Shown piece by piece: positions 25,114-33,405 of a DNA stretch of 64,000 bases; the first letter of the stretch is position 1, and each line of letters starts with the position of its first letter. The notes under the pieces are model-generated. The model saw only the letters and a list, made by a program, of their open reading frames with translations. It did no database searches and was not told the DNA's origin. The DNA is from JAEUNJ01 sp052035955 (lineage in GTDB: Bacteria; Pseudomonadota; Gammaproteobacteria; Burkholderiales; Rhodocyclaceae): positions 1 through 64,000 of the forward strand of contig JBPOHD010000013.1 of the NCBI GenBank assembly GCA_052035955.1. The letters are read 5' to 3'. The position numbers and the translations under genes were made by a program.

Positions 25114-26536
25114 CCAAGCCGAGACTCGTCAATTTTTCATAGAGTTGGGCGCGGCTGATGCCGAGAAGCTTGGCGGCATGGGATTTGACGCCATTGGCCG
25201 CAACCAGGGCCCGCTGGATTTCCGTGCGCTCTGCTTCCGCCACCGCCTCACGCAGGGGACGCGGCCCTTCCGGCAGCCCAATCTCTGCAGATCGGGCTCT
25301 CACTTCCGCCGCCGGCGGAATCATCGGAAAATCGGCGGCGACGAGAGTCCGCCCGTCGCTGCGCGCCGCGGCCTGTTGGAGTACGTTCCAGAGTTCGCGC
25401 ACGTTCCCCGGCCAGGCGTAAGCGGCCAGGCGTTCGAGCCCGTCCGGAGCGACCGCACGCAAAGGTTCGGCAGCCTCCTCGGCAATCCGTTCCAGCAGGT
25501 ATTCGCAAAGGATGGGAAGGTCCTCCCGCCTTTCGCGAAGCGAGGGAAGTCGGAGGGGCAGGACGTTGAGACGGTAGAAGAGGTCCGCCCGAAACGTTCC
25601 TGTTTCGACCATGGATGCCAGGTCCCGGCCCGTCGCTGCAATGACGCGCACGTCCACCACCTTGAGCCGGGTGGCCCCCAGGGGTTCGATTTCGCCCTCC
25701 TGCAACACGCGCAGCAGTTTGGCCTGCAGGGGCAGCGGCATGTCCCCGACCTCGTCGAGAAACAAAGTGCCCCCGTCGGCAAGTTCGAACTTGCCGGGAC
25801 GGGCCTTCTGCCCTGCCCCCGTATACGCGCCCGGCGCGACGCCGAAGAGCTCCGCTTCCAAAAGGGTGTCCGGTATCGCGGCCGCATTGACGCGCACCAT
25901 GGATGCCTCGGCCCGCCGGCTGGCCGCATGCATGGCATGGGCCAGCAGCTCCTTGCCGGTACCGGTTTCGCCCAGGAGCAGGACGGTGACGTCCCGCTCG
26001 GCGGCGCGGCGGGCCTGCTCCTTCACCTCCACCGCCGCCCGGCTCAGACCCACGAACTGGCTGAAACGATATTTTGCCTTGCGGCTGCCGGCCAGTTCCT
26101 TGCGCGCCGAGGCCAGGTCAGCCTGCATCTCGTGGAATTTCGAGACCAGGGGCTTGAGGGCATTCAATCGGTCGTAAAGGATTACGCCCAGGGCGCCGAC
26201 GACGGTCCCCCTTTCGTCGTGGAGGGGGATGCGGGAAACGACGACCTGCCGCGAGCCGAGGTTGAAGATGTCCAGCATCTCCGGCTGGCCGCTCTCGGCC
26301 ACGGTGCGCAGGCGACTGTTGGGAATGACTTCCTCGATGGACCGGCCCTCGATGGGCTCGACCCCGTTCCAGCCGATCAGGGCCTTGTACTTGTCGTTGA
26401 TCCAGGTGATGCGGCCGTCCCGGTCGACGACGACGGCCCCCTCGTAGAGGCTGTCGAACATCCGCAGGAGCGCCGAGGAGGCAAGGCTGCGGACATCGGC
26501 ATCGTTGGAGAGCCTGCCGCGCAGGACCTCGTTCAT
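25103..26536 (-). CDS. Sigma-54-dependent activator with PAS domain
   Basis: A 477-residue enhancer-binding protein. A PAS domain fills about residues 20-125 (LYEGAVVVDRDGRITWINDKYKALIGW) and is the likely ligand or redox sensor. The AAA+ domain has Walker A GETGTGKE (189-196) and Walker B FLDEVGD (259-265). The sigma-54 contact loop is GAYTGA (236-241), a Phe-to-Tyr variant of GAFTGA. A Fis-type HTH ends the protein (AAKLLGISRAQLYEKLTSLG). It starts only 21 bp after the tatC stop, so it may be transcribed from the tat operon. The likely target is the operon just downstream, through sites 24997-25113. Confidence 0.92.
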   Translation of the reverse strand: MNEVLRGRLSNDADVRSLASSALLRMFDSLYEGAVVVDRDGRITWINDKYKALIGWNGVEPIEGRSIEEVIPNSRLRTVAESGQPEMLDIFNLGSRQVVVSRIPLHDERGTVVGALGVILYDRLNALKPLVSKFHEMQADLASARKELAGSRKAKYRFSQFVGLSRAAVEVKEQARRAAERDVTVLLLGETGTGKELLAHAMHAASRRAEASMVRVNAAAIPDTLLEAELFGVAPGAYTGAGQKARPGKFELADGGTLFLDEVGDMPLPLQAKLLRVLQEGEIEPLGATRLKVVDVRVIAATGRDLASMVETGTFRADLFYRLNVLPLRLPSLRERREDLPILCEYLLERIAEEAAEPLRAVAPDGLERLAAYAWPGNVRELWNVLQQAAARSDGRTLVAADFPMIPPAAEVRARSAEIGLPEGPRPLREAVAEAERTEIQRALVAANGVKSHAAKLLGISRAQLYEKLTSLGLVSE

Positions 26537-26557
26537 GCTGGCGCCGCCGGCGAGCCG

Positions 26558-27364
26558 CTAGGCCCCGTCGCGCCGGGAGCCCGATTCCGCGTCGTCCAGG
26601 CTCCGTTCCATCTCGGCGTCGGTGGGCGGGCGGTAGTCGCTGGCGCCGGCGGGTTTGGCGACGAAGCGGGCCAGGATCAGGCCCAGTTCGAAGAGCAGGC
26701 ACATGGGCACGGCGAGGAGGATCTGCGAGGTGACGTCGGGCGGCGTCACGACGGCGGCGATGACGAAGGCGCCGACGATGGCGTAGGGGCGGATTTCCTT
26801 GAGCTTCTCCAGGCCGACGATATTGAACTTGACCAGCAGGACCACGACGACCGGCACCTCGAAGGTGACGCCGAAGGCCAGGAACATGGTCAGTACGAAG
26901 GAGAGGTATTGCTCGATGTCCGGCGCCGGCGTGATGCTGGACGGCGCGAACTCGGCAATGAACCTGAAGACGGTGTTGAAGACGAAGAAGTAGCAGAAGG
27001 CCATGCCCAGCAGGAAGAGGACCGTGGTGCCGAAGACCAGCGGCAGCGCGAACTTCTTCTCGTGGGCGTAGAGGCCTGGGGCGACGAAGGCCCAGGCCTG
27101 GTAGAGGACGATCGGCAGGGCGATCACGAAGGCGACCAGCAAGGCTACCTTGATCGGTACCATGAAGGGCGTGATGACGCCGGTGGCGATCATCTTGGTG
27201 CCGGCCGGCAGGGTCGCCAGCATCGGTTGCGCGAGGACGTCGTAGACCTTGCCGGCCCACGGGACGAGCCCCAGGAACACCACCATGACGGCAAGCAGGG
27301 CCTTCATGAGCCGGTTGCGCAGCTCGATGAGGTGGGACATGAAGGTGTCCTGGGCGTCGCTCAT
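26558..27364 (-). CDS. tatC: Twin-arginine translocase subunit TatC
   Basis: A 268-residue, six-helix membrane protein and the receptor for twin-arginine signal peptides. Recognisable parts are MSHLIELRNRLMKALLAVMVVFLGL at the N-terminus and PFMVPIKVALLVAFVIALPIVLYQAWAFVAPGLYAHEKKF in the first periplasmic loop region. The hydrophilic C-terminus extends about 40 residues past the last helix. It follows tatB by 11 bp. Confidence 0.96.
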   Translation of the reverse strand: MSDAQDTFMSHLIELRNRLMKALLAVMVVFLGLVPWAGKVYDVLAQPMLATLPAGTKMIATGVITPFMVPIKVALLVAFVIALPIVLYQAWAFVAPGLYAHEKKFALPLVFGTTVLFLLGMAFCYFFVFNTVFRFIAEFAPSSITPAPDIEQYLSFVLTMFLAFGVTFEVPVVVVLLVKFNIVGLEKLKEIRPYAIVGAFVIAAVVTPPDVTSQILLAVPMCLLFELGLILARFVAKPAGASDYRPPTDAEMERSLDDAESGSRRDGA

Positions 27365-27375
27365 GCTCGGTCGGG

Positions 27376-27840
27376 TCAGGACTTGGCGGTCTCGGCGGCG
27401 GGCACCGGTGTGACGCCCCTCGGCGATTCGGCGGGGACAGGCTCGTCGGCCGCGGCAATGGGCGGCAAGGGCGCGGCGCCGGCATCGCTGGCGTCGGCAC
27501 CCATCCCCGTCCCGTCGCCATGCGACGGCGATGCCGTTTCGGCAACCGCCTCCTGCGGGCCGGCGATGGATTCGTTGAGGGAGGTCTCGACGTTGGTCAA
27601 CTGGGACTGGACGGAGCTTTCGACGGACCGGGCTTCCTGGGCGACCTGTTCCTGCAGCTTCTTCAACTCGTCGAGCTGCATCTCCCGATGGATGTCGGAC
27701 TTCACGTCATTGACGTAGCGTTGCAGGCGACCGAGCAGATGGCCGGCGGTGCGCGCCACGCCGGGAAGCTTCTCGGGGCCGATGACGATCAGCGCCACTA
27801 CGGCGATGACCATCAATTCCGAAAAACCCACGTCGAACAT
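27376..27840 (-). CDS. tatB: Twin-arginine translocase subunit TatB
   Basis: A 154-residue protein starting MFDVGFSELMVIAVVALIVIGPEKLPGVARTAGHLLGRLQRYV. This is the TatB transmembrane helix, the GPEKLP hinge and the amphipathic helix. A coiled-coil-like acidic region and a Pro/Ala-rich tail follow. It forms the receptor complex with TatC. An intrinsic terminator lies between it and tatA. Confidence 0.95.
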   Translation of the reverse strand: MFDVGFSELMVIAVVALIVIGPEKLPGVARTAGHLLGRLQRYVNDVKSDIHREMQLDELKKLQEQVAQEARSVESSVQSQLTNVETSLNESIAGPQEAVAETASPSHGDGTGMGADASDAGAAPLPPIAAADEPVPAESPRGVTPVPAAETAKS

Positions 27841-27851
27841 GCGCGCCCCAG

Positions 27852-27878
27852 AAAAAAACGAGCGGGATTCCCCGCTCG
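27852..27878 (-). terminator. Intrinsic terminator between tatA and tatB
   Basis: On the minus strand an 8-bp GC-rich stem (CGAGCGGG/CCCGCTCG at 27859-27878) with a 4-base loop is followed by seven T (27858-27852). It stands inside the tat operon, 28 bp after the tatA stop and 12 bp before the tatB start. Partial readthrough would give more TatA than TatB, in line with the known excess of TatA. Confidence 0.85.
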
Positions 27879-27905
27879 CTGCTCGGAGGCTGCCGGCGGC
27901 AGCCG

Positions 27906-28127
27906 TCAGCCCTTGACCTTCTCCTTGACCTCACCTTCGATGGTGTGGCCGACCTGCTGCGATTCGGCGGGCTTGTCGGCCGCGGCCGTGCCTTCCTTGA
28001 TGCCGTCCTTGAAGCCCTTGACGGCTCCACCGAGATCCTGGCCGATGTTGCGCAGTTTCTTGGTGCCGAACACGAGCATCACGATCACCAGGACCACGAG
28101 CCAGTGCCAGATGCTCCAGCTTCCCAT
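27906..28127 (-). CDS. tatA: Twin-arginine translocase subunit TatA
   Basis: A 73-residue protein starting MGSWSIWHWLVVLVIVMLVFGTKKLRNIGQDLGGAVKGFKDG. This is the short helix, FG hinge and amphipathic helix of TatA, which oligomerises to form the transport path. A short charged tail follows. It lies 9 bp downstream of the HIT gene. Confidence 0.96.
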   Translation of the reverse strand: MGSWSIWHWLVVLVIVMLVFGTKKLRNIGQDLGGAVKGFKDGIKEGTAAADKPAESQQVGHTIEGEVKEKVKG

Positions 28128-28136
28128 GCCTCTCTC

Positions 28137-28505
28137 CTATTGCGCTGTTTGCGGCGGTTTGCGGGATACCATGGACCCAAGGGGCTCCGGCCCGCCGACG
28201 ATATGGACGTGCAGATGATACACCTCCTGCCTGCCTATCCGCCCCGTGTTGATGATCACCCGGAAGCCGTCGCCGAGCCCCTGGCTGCGGGCCAGTTCGT
28301 CCGCCTTGAGCAATATCTTGCCAAGCAACGCCTGGTGCTCCGGTCGCACGTCCATCAGGGACGCCACGTGCAGTTTCGGGATGATCATGAAATGCACCGG
28401 CGCCGAGGGATGGATGTCGTGGAAGGCGAACAGATCCTCGTCCTCGTACACCTTGCGGCAGGGGATCTCGCCGCTGACGATGCGGCAGAACAGGCAGTCG
28501 CTCAC
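28137..28505 (-). CDS. HIT-family nucleotide hydrolase (HinT-like)
   Basis: A 122-residue histidine-triad protein with the catalytic HLHVHIVGG motif near residue 105 and the N-terminal DCLFCRIVSGEIPCRKVYEDEDLFAFHDIHP. HinT-type enzymes hydrolyse purine nucleoside phosphoramidates. Its start overlaps the hisE stop by four bases; this his-HIT-tat order is common in betaproteobacteria. Confidence 0.94.
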   Translation of the reverse strand: MSDCLFCRIVSGEIPCRKVYEDEDLFAFHDIHPSAPVHFMIIPKLHVASLMDVRPEHQALLGKILLKADELARSQGLGDGFRVIINTGRIGRQEVYHLHVHIVGGPEPLGSMVSRKPPQTAQ

Positions 28506-28828
28506 GGATGGGTCCTCGAGCGCTTCTCGTCGATGCCTGAAATGCCTTCGCGGCGGCGGAACTCGACCATCACGTCGTCCACGCCTATGCCCATGTGGGT
28601 CATGAGGACGAGGCTGTGGAACCAGAGGTCGCAGACCTCGCGCACGAGATGCAGGCGGTCGGCGTCCTTGGCGGCCATGATTACTTCGGCCGCCTCCTCG
28701 GCGACCTTCTTGCAGATGGCCTCGGTGCCCTTGGCATAGAGGCTGGCAACGTAGGATGAATCGGGCGCGGCGCCCTTGCGCTCGAGCAGGGTCTGCTGAA
28801 CGCGGTGGATGACTTCGAGATCAATCAC
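28502..28828 (-). CDS. hisE: Phosphoribosyl-ATP pyrophosphatase HisE
   Basis: The GTG at 28828 is chosen: AAGGAG precedes it and it overlaps the hisI stop (GTGA), giving 108 residues. The conserved helices are SYVASLYAKGTEAICKKVAEEAAEVIMAA and LVREVCDLWFHSLVLM, where the Glu and Asp residues bind Mg. It removes pyrophosphate from phosphoribosyl-ATP, the second step of histidine synthesis. HisI is separate here, not fused. Confidence 0.95.
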   Translation of the reverse strand: MIDLEVIHRVQQTLLERKGAAPDSSYVASLYAKGTEAICKKVAEEAAEVIMAAKDADRLHLVREVCDLWFHSLVLMTHMGIGVDDVMVEFRRREGISGIDEKRSRTHP

Positions 28829-29214
28829 TTGTATATCTCCTTGGGATCCTTCAACACGGGCTCCACCTCCAGCCACTTGCCGTCCTCTAGGCGCTGGAAG
28901 AAGCAGGATCGGCGCCCCGTATGGCAGGCGATGCCGCCGATCTGCTCGACCTTGAGCAGCACCACGTCGTTGTCGCAGTCGAGGCGGATTTCATGCAGGG
29001 TCTGCACGTGGCCCGATTCCTCGCCCTTGCGCCAGAGCTTCTTGCGCGAACGGGACCAGAATATGGCCCGTCCTTCCTTGGCGGTCAGTTCCAGGGCCTC
29101 CCGGTTCATCCAGGCCACCATGAGGATCTCGCCCGTCTTCGCGTCCTGGGAGATGGCCGGCACCAGCCCCTGATCGTCCCACTTTACCTGGTTCAGCCAT
29201 TTGGGCTGGCTCAT
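28825..29214 (-). CDS. hisI: Phosphoribosyl-AMP cyclohydrolase HisI
   Basis: A 129-residue enzyme opening the ring of phosphoribosyl-AMP. Family segments are VAWMNREALELTAKEGRAIFWSRSRKKLWRKGEESGH and IRLDCDNDVVLLKVEQIGGIACHTGRRSCFF, with the Asp and Cys residues that bind Mg and Zn. It overlaps hisF upstream and hisE downstream by four bases each. Confidence 0.96.
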   Translation of the reverse strand: MSQPKWLNQVKWDDQGLVPAISQDAKTGEILMVAWMNREALELTAKEGRAIFWSRSRKKLWRKGEESGHVQTLHEIRLDCDNDVVLLKVEQIGGIACHTGRRSCFFQRLEDGKWLEVEPVLKDPKEIYK

Positions 29215-29969
29215 AGTCTCACCTCGATGCCTCTGTCACGCATGTATTCCTTGGCCTGGCGCACGGTGTACTCGCCGTAGTGGAAGATGCTGGCGGCGAG
29301 CACGGCATCAGCCAGGCCTTCGGTGACGCCATCGGCCAGGTGCTGCAGGTTGCCGACGCCGCCACTGGCGATCACCGGGATGCGCACCGCCTCGGCGACC
29401 GCCCGCGTGAGCCCCAGGTCGAAGCCGTTCTTCGTGCCGTCCCGGTCCATGCTGGTGAGCAGTATCTCGCCGGCGCCGAGGGACTCGACCTTGCGCGCCC
29501 ATTCGACGGCGTCGAGCCCGGTGCCCTTGCGGCCCCCGTGGGTGAATACCTCCCAGCGGCCCGGCGCACTCTGCTTGGCATCGATGGCGACGACGATGCA
29601 CTGGGCGCCGACCTTGCCGGAAGCCTCGGCCACCAGGTCCGGATTCTGGACGGCGGCCGTGTTCATGCTGACCTTGTCGGCCCCGGCATTGAGCAGCCGG
29701 CGCACGTCCTCGACCTTGCGCACGCCACCGCCGACGGTGAGCGGGATGAAGACCTGCTCGGCGCAGGCCTCGACGATGTGCAGGATGATGTCGCGCTGGT
29801 CCGAACTGGCGGTGATGTCGAGGAAGGTGACCTCGTCGGCACCCTGTTCGTCATAGCGGCGGGCGATCTCGACCGGATCGCCGGCGTCGCGCAGGGAGAC
29901 GAAATTGACGCCCTTGACCACGCGGCCGGCGTTGACGTCGAGACAGGGAATGATGCGCTTGGCGAGCAT
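29211..29969 (-). CDS. hisF: Imidazole glycerol phosphate synthase, cyclase subunit HisF
   Basis: Start at the ATG at 29969; 252 residues, a TIM barrel. The two catalytic Asp are in IPCLDVNAGRVVKG and TSMDRDGTKNGFD. Phosphate-binding loops are TVGGGVR and IASGGVGN. It makes imidazole glycerol phosphate and AICAR from PRFAR with ammonia from HisH. Confidence 0.97.
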   Translation of the reverse strand: MLAKRIIPCLDVNAGRVVKGVNFVSLRDAGDPVEIARRYDEQGADEVTFLDITASSDQRDIILHIVEACAEQVFIPLTVGGGVRKVEDVRRLLNAGADKVSMNTAAVQNPDLVAEASGKVGAQCIVVAIDAKQSAPGRWEVFTHGGRKGTGLDAVEWARKVESLGAGEILLTSMDRDGTKNGFDLGLTRAVAEAVRIPVIASGGVGNLQHLADGVTEGLADAVLAASIFHYGEYTVRQAKEYMRDRGIEVRL

Positions 29970-30040
29970 GGAATCCTCAGGCCGCGGAATGCGCCGGGGA
30001 TCGTCCCGTCGGGGCGACGACGCGGCGCAACGGAGCCGAT

Positions 30041-30790
30041 CTAGGGGGTTGGGCCGGAAAGCTTGTCCGCCTCCGCCTGGGCCTTGCGGAAATCCAGCTT
30101 GCCCTCGTAGATGGCGCGGCCGGTGATGGCACCCATGATGCCTTCGTCCTGGACCTCGCACAGCGCCTTGACGTCCTTCAGGCTGGCGATGCCGCCGGAG
30201 GCGATGACGGGGATCTTGAGCGCCTGGGCCAGTTTCACCGTGGCCTCGACATTGACCCCGCTCATCATGCCGTCGCGCCCGATGTCGGTGTAGATCACGC
30301 CCTCGACGCCGTAGTCCTCGAATTTCTTCGCCAGGTCGATGACGTCGTGGCCGGTCATCTTGGACCATCCGTCGACGGCCACCTTGCCGTCCTTGGCGTC
30401 GAGGCCGACGATGATGTGCCCCGGAAACGCGCCGCAGGCGTCGTGCAGGAATCCGGGGTTCTTGACCGCCGCCGTGCCGATGATGACGTAGGTGACCCCG
30501 TCGTCGAGGCAGCGCTCGATGGTATCCAGGTCGCGGATGCCGCCGCCCAACTGGACGGGAATCTCCTCGCCCACCTCCTTGAGGATGGCCTTGATGGCCG
30601 GCTCGTTCTTCGGCTTGCCGGCGAAGGCGCCGTTGAGGTCCACCAGGTGCAGCCTGCGGGCGCCCTGGTCGATCCAGTGCCGGGCCATGGCGGCGGGCTC
30701 CTCGGAAAACACCGTGGCTTCGTCCATGGCACCCTGCTTGAGGCGTACGCAGTGCCCATCCTTCAAGTCGATCGCGGGTATCAGGAGCAT
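30041..30790 (-). CDS. hisA: ProFAR isomerase HisA
   Basis: Start at the ATG at 30790 (MLLIPAIDLKDGHCVRLKQG); 249 residues, a TIM barrel related to HisF. Catalytic Asp residues are in AIDLKDG and YTDIGRDGMMSGVN. It isomerises ProFAR to PRFAR. Gaps of 71 bp to hisF and 82 bp to hisH show no clear signal. Confidence 0.97.
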   Translation of the reverse strand: MLLIPAIDLKDGHCVRLKQGAMDEATVFSEEPAAMARHWIDQGARRLHLVDLNGAFAGKPKNEPAIKAILKEVGEEIPVQLGGGIRDLDTIERCLDDGVTYVIIGTAAVKNPGFLHDACGAFPGHIIVGLDAKDGKVAVDGWSKMTGHDVIDLAKKFEDYGVEGVIYTDIGRDGMMSGVNVEATVKLAQALKIPVIASGGIASLKDVKALCEVQDEGIMGAITGRAIYEGKLDFRKAQAEADKLSGPTP

Positions 30791-30872
30791 GGCATTTGAG
30801 GTCGAGGGACCGGGTCGGACAGGAAAATCGGGGAAAAGTCGCAGTCTGGCGTGGGCGGCGGCGGGGTTCGCG

Positions 30873-31514
30873 TCAGGGCTTCCAGCGCATGAAGTTGCCG
30901 AGCAGTCGGAGTCCGGCCTGGGCACTCTTTTCCGGGTGGAATTGGACGGCGAAGATGTTAGCGCGCGCCACCGCGCTGGTAAAGGGGATGCCATACACGG
31001 TGGAGCCCGCGATGACCTCAGGGGTCGCCGGCTCGACGTAGTAGCTGTGCACGAAATAGAAGCGGCTGTCGTCCTCGATGCCTTCCCAAAGCGGGTGGGG
31101 TTCTGCCTGCCGGACGCGATTCCAGCCCATGTGCGGGACCTTGAGCCGCTCGCCGGCCGGGCCCTGCATGTCCGCCATGGGGAAATGCCGCACCTGGCCG
31201 GCCAGGATGCCGAGTCCGGGCACGTCGCCCTCGTCGCTGTGCTCGAAAAGCATCTGCAGGCCGATGCAGATGCCCAGGAAGGGCTTCTCCCTCGCCGCCC
31301 GCACGACCGCCTCGCCGAGGCCCCGGCCCTGCAACTGGGCCATGCAGTCCGGCATGGCGCCCTGGCCCGGAACGACGACGCGGCCCGCCGATGCGACGAC
31401 CGCCGGATCGTCGGTGACCACGACGCCCACGCCTTCCGCCACGTGCTCGAGGGCCTTGGCGACCGAACGCAGGTTGCCCATGCCGTAATCGACGACTGCG
31501 ACGCTGGAATTCAT
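30873..31514 (-). CDS. hisH: Imidazole glycerol phosphate synthase, glutaminase subunit HisH
   Basis: A 213-residue class I glutamine amidotransferase. The nucleophilic Cys is in FLGICIGLQMLFEHS, and the His/Glu pair is in FAVQFHPEKSAQAG. It supplies ammonia to HisF. N-terminal VAVVDYGMGNLRSVAKALEH is standard. It follows hisB by 76 bp. Confidence 0.97.
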   Translation of the reverse strand: MNSSVAVVDYGMGNLRSVAKALEHVAEGVGVVVTDDPAVVASAGRVVVPGQGAMPDCMAQLQGRGLGEAVVRAAREKPFLGICIGLQMLFEHSDEGDVPGLGILAGQVRHFPMADMQGPAGERLKVPHMGWNRVRQAEPHPLWEGIEDDSRFYFVHSYYVEPATPEVIAGSTVYGIPFTSAVARANIFAVQFHPEKSAQAGLRLLGNFMRWKP

Positions 31515-31590
31515 CGGGACACCATCATGGGCAGTGCGGGAAGGCTATCGGGAAACAGGGATCCGGATCCGAGGCGGCAGGCCCGGCCGA

Positions 31591-32175
31591 TCAGAGGCTG
31601 CCCTTGGTGGAGGGCACGCCGCCGGATCGCGGATCGGTCTCGACTGCCATGCGCAAGGCCCGGGCGAAGGCCTTGAACACGGTTTCCGCCTGGTGGTGGG
31701 CGTTGTCGCCGCGCAGGTTGTCGATGTGCAGGGTGATCGCGGCATGATTCGCCAGGCCCTGGAAAAACTCGCGCACCAGGTCCACGTCGAACTCGCCGAT
31801 GGTCGCCCGGGTGAACGGGACCTGGAACACCAGTCCCGGCCGCCCGGAGAGATCGACCACCACCCGCGACAGGGCTTCGTCCAGCGGCACGTAAGCATGG
31901 CCATAGCGGCGTAGTCCCTTCTTGTCCCCCCAGGCCTTGGCCAGGGCCTGCCCCAGGGTGATCCCCACGTCCTCGGTGGTGTGATGGCCGTCGATGTGCA
32001 GGTCGCCCCTGGCTTCGACCGTCAGGTCGACCAGCCCGTGGCGGGCGATCTGGTCCAGCATGTGGTCGAGGAAGCCTATGCCAGTGGCAAGAACGGACTT
32101 GCCGCTGCCGTCAAGATCCACGGCGACGCGAATCTGCGTTTCCAGGGTATTTCGGGTGATCTCGGCTTGGCGCAT
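31591..32175 (-). CDS. hisB: Imidazoleglycerol-phosphate dehydratase HisB
   Basis: The ATG at 32175 (MRQAEITRNTLETQIRVAVDLDGSG) gives the usual 194 residues. An in-frame ATG at 32217 has a better ribosome site and would add 14. Two metal-binding motifs are present: DHMLDQIARHG with DGHHTTEDVGI, and DNAHHQAETVFKAFARAL. It is the stand-alone dehydratase, without a phosphatase domain. Its 5' end faces hisC across about 110 bp. Confidence 0.95.
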   Translation of the reverse strand: MRQAEITRNTLETQIRVAVDLDGSGKSVLATGIGFLDHMLDQIARHGLVDLTVEARGDLHIDGHHTTEDVGITLGQALAKAWGDKKGLRRYGHAYVPLDEALSRVVVDLSGRPGLVFQVPFTRATIGEFDVDLVREFFQGLANHAAITLHIDNLRGDNAHHQAETVFKAFARALRMAVETDPRSGGVPSTKGSL

Positions 32176-32285
32176 GGCCGCTGCGTGGTCCGGTTGCAGT
32201 TCGTCGCATGATACCATTTCGACACTCTCCGCCCACCCGGGCGGCCCTCCCGACTCCCCGTCCATAGCCACGACCGCACCGCCCC

Positions 32286-33359
32286 ATGAGCGCCGTCCCG
32301 AGTCCCTATTGGAGTTGCGTCGTCCGCAATCTTTCGCCCTACGTTCCGGGTGAGCAGCCCAAGCTGGCCAACCTCGTCAAGCTCAATACCAATGAGAACC
32401 CCTACGGTCCCGCGCCCCGCGTCCTCGAGGCCCTGCGTGGGGAGATCGGCGACGGCCTGCGGCTGTATCCGGACCCCAATGCCGATCGCCTGAAGGAGGC
32501 CGTGGCCGGTTTCTTCGGCGGCATCGCGCCGCGGCAGGTCTTCGTCGGCAACGGCTCCGACGAAGTGCTCGCCCACGTCTTCCTCGGCCTGCTCAAGCAT
32601 GAGCTGCCGTTGCTGTTTCCCGACATCACCTACAGCTTCTACCCGGTCTATTGCGGCCTCTACGGCGTCGCCCACGAGACGGTGCCGCTGGATGCCGATT
32701 TCGGCCTGCGCGCCGACGATTACCTGCGCCCGAACGGCGGCATCATCTTCGCCAACCCGAACGCGCCGACGGGGCGCGCCCTGGCCATGGGCGACCTGGA
32801 GCGGATCGTGGCCGGCAATCCGCAGTCGGTGGTCGTGGTGGACGAGGCCTATGTGGATTTCGGCGGGCAGACGGCGGTGCCGCTGGTCGGTCGCCATCCC
32901 AACCTGCTGGTCGTCCAGACCCTGTCCAAGTCGCGCAGCCTGGCCGGCCTGCGGGTGGGATTCGCCATCGGCCATCCGGACCTGATCGCCGGACTGGAGC
33001 GTGTGAAGAACAGCTTCAACTCCTATCCCCTGGGGCGCCTCGCCATTGCCGGCGCGGTGGCCGCGATGGAAGACCGGGAGTGGTTCGACCGCACCCGGCA
33101 GGCGGTGGTGCGCAGCCGGACGAGCCTGGTCGGCGACCTGGAGTCCCTGGGCTTCCAGGTGCTGCCGTCGGCGGCGAACTTCGTTTTCGCCCGGCATCCC
33201 CAGCGGGATGCCGGTGAACTGGCCAAGGCCCTGCGGGAACGCAGCGTCATTGTCAGGCACTTCCCCCTGCCGCGCATCGACCAGTTCCTGCGCATCACCG
33301 TCGGCACCGACGAGCAGTGCGCGGCGCTGACCTCGGCGTTGCGGGAGATTCTCGCCTAG
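32286..33359 (+). CDS. hisC: Histidinol-phosphate aminotransferase HisC (inverted relative to the his operon)
   Basis: A 357-residue PLP aminotransferase. The N-terminus has LVKLNTNENPYGP, the substrate and cofactor segments IIFANPNAPTGRAL and VVVDEAYVDFGG follow, and the PLP Lys is in TLSKSRSLAGLRVG. It makes histidinol phosphate. It occupies the expected place between hisD and hisB, but on the opposite strand: divergent from hisB and convergent with hisD. It must therefore have its own promoter. Confidence 0.96.
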   Translation: MSAVPSPYWSCVVRNLSPYVPGEQPKLANLVKLNTNENPYGPAPRVLEALRGEIGDGLRLYPDPNADRLKEAVAGFFGGIAPRQVFVGNGSDEVLAHVFLGLLKHELPLLFPDITYSFYPVYCGLYGVAHETVPLDADFGLRADDYLRPNGGIIFANPNAPTGRALAMGDLERIVAGNPQSVVVVDEAYVDFGGQTAVPLVGRHPNLLVVQTLSKSRSLAGLRVGFAIGHPDLIAGLERVKNSFNSYPLGRLAIAGAVAAMEDREWFDRTRQAVVRSRTSLVGDLESLGFQVLPSAANFVFARHPQRDAGELAKALRERSVIVRHFPLPRIDQFLRITVGTDEQCAALTSALREILA

Positions 33360-33405
33360 CCTGGCCTCGGCGCCGCGGTCGGGCGCGCGACCCCGGAATT
33401 CGCTT

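Noticed and set aside
25067..27718. Plus-strand open frame of 883 codons across the activator and tatBC
   Set aside because: Runs antisense to three well-supported genes and has no recognisable domain.
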